Below, piece by piece: positions 62,391-64,000 of a stretch of DNA of 64,000 bases (position 1 is its first letter; every line of letters starts with the position of its first letter). Origin of the DNA: an uncultured Eubacteriales bacterium (lineage in GTDB: Bacteria; Bacillota; Clostridia; Christensenellales; Borkfalkiaceae); the NCBI GenBank assembly GCA_949747905.1, contig CATKEF010000074.1:1-64000 (forward strand), read 5' to 3'. The notes under the pieces were generated by a model. It was given only the letters and a program-made list of their open reading frames with translations, made no database searches and was not told the DNA's origin. The translations under genes and the position numbers were made by a program.

Positions 62391-63908
62391 TTATAATTTC
62401 TCCTTATCTGTGATATAATTTTTCAAATTTTCGACGTTCAGGAATGAATATGCTTCCAGAAGGTTCAAAAGTTTTTTTGCTTTTTTTAAGTTGCCTCCGA
62501 GCGCGTCGCTTTCTATATTTATCGGAACGACGGGATCGTGCACGCTCATTCTGACAAGTATCCAGCCGCCGCCGTCTTCTTTTTTAAAGCTCATGCGGAC
62601 GCCTTCGTAATTATCGATTGCGGGCGCAATATCGGCTCTTTCGTTTGCCGCAGTTTTAAGGTCATCGATTATTTTTGCGCCTTCCGCTTTGAAATCTTTG
62701 CTTTCGTCGGTAAAACCGAGTCTTATTTCATCCGCTTCCGCGGGTCTTGTGAGAGAGGAAATCAAAGAAACTAATGTTTTTCCCTTAGCCGCCTGTTTGG
62801 AAAGGCTGATGAGAATTTGGGTTATGAGATACGCGCCGTCGTCCAGATAATAATTTTCCGCAAACGCGGCGTGTCCCGAAGTCTCTATAGCAAGAGGGGA
62901 ATAAGTTCCGCTTTCGTTGAGTTCGCGACATTTGTCTATAACGTTTCTGTAACCGCGTTTAAAACGGAGGTGTCTGCCGCCGAGCTTCTCTATAAATTCG
63001 GTAAGCCCGTCGCTCGTGACCGAATCGGTGACGATAACTCCCGCTTTTTCCGAAAGGAGCATTGCGGATACAAGCGCAATAAGCGAATTACGGTTTATCT
63101 CTTCGCCGTCTTCGCCCACGCAAGCCGCGCGGTCTACGTCCGTATCGAATATTATGCCCAATTCTGCGTTGTTTTTTGCAACGGCGGCTTTGAGGCTCTC
63201 TATTGCTTTTTTATCTTCGGGGTTTGGGATATGATTCGGGAACAATCCGTCGGGATTGAGAAACTGACTGCCTTCGGTGTCGGCACCGAGAGGTTTTAAA
63301 ACCTTTTCGGCGAAAAATCCGCCTGCGCCGTTACCCGCGTCTACAACGATTTTTTTGTTGAGGAGGGGAAGTTTTCCGCATTCCTTTTCAACCAGATTTA
63401 CGAGTATTTGCGAGTATTCGTCCATAAACGACTTTCTCTCGCATTTGCCGCTGCCCGAGGGGAAATCTCCGCTAGCGGCGATTTCCAATATTTCGTCGAT
63501 TTGTTTTCCGTCAAGCCCGCTTTCTTCCGTGAAAAATTTCAGTCCGTTTTTATCGTAAGGCATATGGGACGCGGTAAGCATTACCGACGCGTCGCAACCG
63601 AAGTCGGACTGTTTCAGAAGAATAAACATCGAAGGTGTGGACGAAAGACCCGTAAGGACAACGTCCGCTCCGCAAGCGAGCAAAGCGTCCGCAACGAGTT
63701 TTTCAAGTCGGGGAGCCGAAATGCGGCTGTCGTGACCTACGGCTACTTTTAAACGCACTTTTCCTCGTTTGAGGGAAAGCCATTTAACGAACGCTTTTGT
63801 TATAAGCGTAACCGCTTTGTCGGTGAGCGTCAGGGGCGAATCGCCCTCCACGGCGACCCCGCGGATGTCGCTGCCGCTTTTTAGTTTTTTCAATTCGGAA
63901 ACTGTCAT
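62391..63908 (-). CDS. Phosphoglucomutase/phosphomannomutase family enzyme
   Basis: A 505-residue alpha-phosphohexomutase. The phosphoserine is Ser114 in LTASHMPYDKNGLKFF. The metal loop is FDTDVDRA (usually DGDxDR), the sugar loop ETSGHAAF, and the C-terminal domain has NYEGVRMSFK. It interconverts hexose 1- and 6-phosphates and could supply glucose 1-phosphate for RmlA. The first domain motif VGHDSRIS is normal. First gene of an operon with tkt. The predicted mRNA begins at or next to the ATG. Confidence 0.87.
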   Translation of the reverse strand: MTVSELKKLKSGSDIRGVAVEGDSPLTLTDKAVTLITKAFVKWLSLKRGKVRLKVAVGHDSRISAPRLEKLVADALLACGADVVLTGLSSTPSMFILLKQSDFGCDASVMLTASHMPYDKNGLKFFTEESGLDGKQIDEILEIAASGDFPSGSGKCERKSFMDEYSQILVNLVEKECGKLPLLNKKIVVDAGNGAGGFFAEKVLKPLGADTEGSQFLNPDGLFPNHIPNPEDKKAIESLKAAVAKNNAELGIIFDTDVDRAACVGEDGEEINRNSLIALVSAMLLSEKAGVIVTDSVTSDGLTEFIEKLGGRHLRFKRGYRNVIDKCRELNESGTYSPLAIETSGHAAFAENYYLDDGAYLITQILISLSKQAAKGKTLVSLISSLTRPAEADEIRLGFTDESKDFKAEGAKIIDDLKTAANERADIAPAIDNYEGVRMSFKKEDGGGWILVRMSVHDPVVPINIESDALGGNLKKAKKLLNLLEAYSFLNVENLKNYITDKEKL

Positions 63909-63915
63909 CGGTTAA

Positions 63916-63944
63916 ATTATACATTATTTAACTTGTTATTACAA
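63916..63944 (-). promoter_or_regulatory. Promoter of the phosphohexomutase-tkt operon, placed for a leaderless mRNA
   Basis: Minus strand TTGTAA, 17 bases, TATAAT (63921-63916). Seven bases separate the -10 box from the ATG at 63908 and there is no Shine-Dalgarno site. Confidence 0.65.
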
Positions 63945-64000
63945 GTGTTTGATAACGAAATGCGGTATTTTTTGTTTTGTGCCCGCAGGTAATTTTTTGA

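Noticed and set aside
1-64000. Prophage, insertion sequence or integrative element
   Set aside because: No transposase, integrase, capsid or relaxase gene, and no direct-repeat target duplication was seen. The AT-rich glycan segment is better explained by cassette exchange.

Overview
The window looks like a chromosomal segment of a Bacillota (Firmicutes) bacterium of the class Clostridia, probably a strict anaerobe. The signs are an [FeFe]-hydrogenase, a thioredoxin-reductase-like flavoprotein that has lost its NADPH motifs, a 2-hydroxyacyl-CoA-dehydratase-type activase, the sporulation regulator SpoIIID, a T-box riboswitch, clear Shine-Dalgarno sites and sigma-A promoters. Mid-range GC, BspA-type surface repeats and an expanded Opp transporter suggest a gut-associated lineage, possibly Christensenellales-like. 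That placement is inference only. I found no rRNA, tRNA, CRISPR array, prophage or insertion sequence.

Layout: 1-3.5 kb holds the end of ligA, a DegV protein and a tandem pair of GNAT-like paralogues. 3.9-9.4 kb holds a topoisomerase IV pair (parE-parC) and an MscS channel. 9.4-11.2 kb holds a tryptophan-specific T-box and an orphan trpB2. 11.6-13.7 kb (minus strand) holds a flotillin with its YuaF/NfeD partner. 13.9-16.6 kb holds a group-B-like [FeFe]-hydrogenase and an FFTR-like flavoprotein. 17-20.2 kb holds prmA-rsmE-mtaB-hit, followed by a TerB-like protein. 21.5-38 kb holds a cell-surface locus: a giant subtilase with BspA leucine-rich repeats, an InlB-repeat lipoprotein, an oversized peptide-binding protein, oppBCDF and a small basic membrane protein. 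38.1-50.6 kb holds a 12-gene surface-glycan operon (aminotransferase, initiating sugar-phosphate transferase, glycosyltransferases, LicD, Wzy, IspD-like cytidylyltransferase with SDR, Wzx, rmlABDC). 50.6-56.7 kb holds spoIIID, a split dehydratase activase and an M18 aminopeptidase. 56.9-63.9 kb holds a secreted protein of unknown function, a PHP phosphatase, a DUF3788 protein, a nitroreductase, and a phosphohexomutase-transketolase operon.

How the genes fit together: the subtilase could cut proteins at the cell surface and the adjacent Opp system import the peptides, with M18 aminopeptidase finishing the digestion. The glycan operon carries the start, extension, flipping and polymerisation steps plus dTDP-rhamnose synthesis. 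It also has a cytidylyltransferase/LicD pair suggesting a phospho-substituent. The hydrogenase and flavoprotein both plausibly use ferredoxin.

Intergenic DNA: six intergenic regions carry degenerate copies of one dispersed repeat family (core CCCTGAGCGAAGCGAAGGG, ending in GGGATGAC or GGAATGAC). Promoters of the TTGACA-17-TATAAT type are easy to see. At three genes (prmA, the PHP gene, the phosphohexomutase) the -10 box ends only 6-7 bases before the ATG and there is no Shine-Dalgarno site, which predicts leaderless mRNAs.
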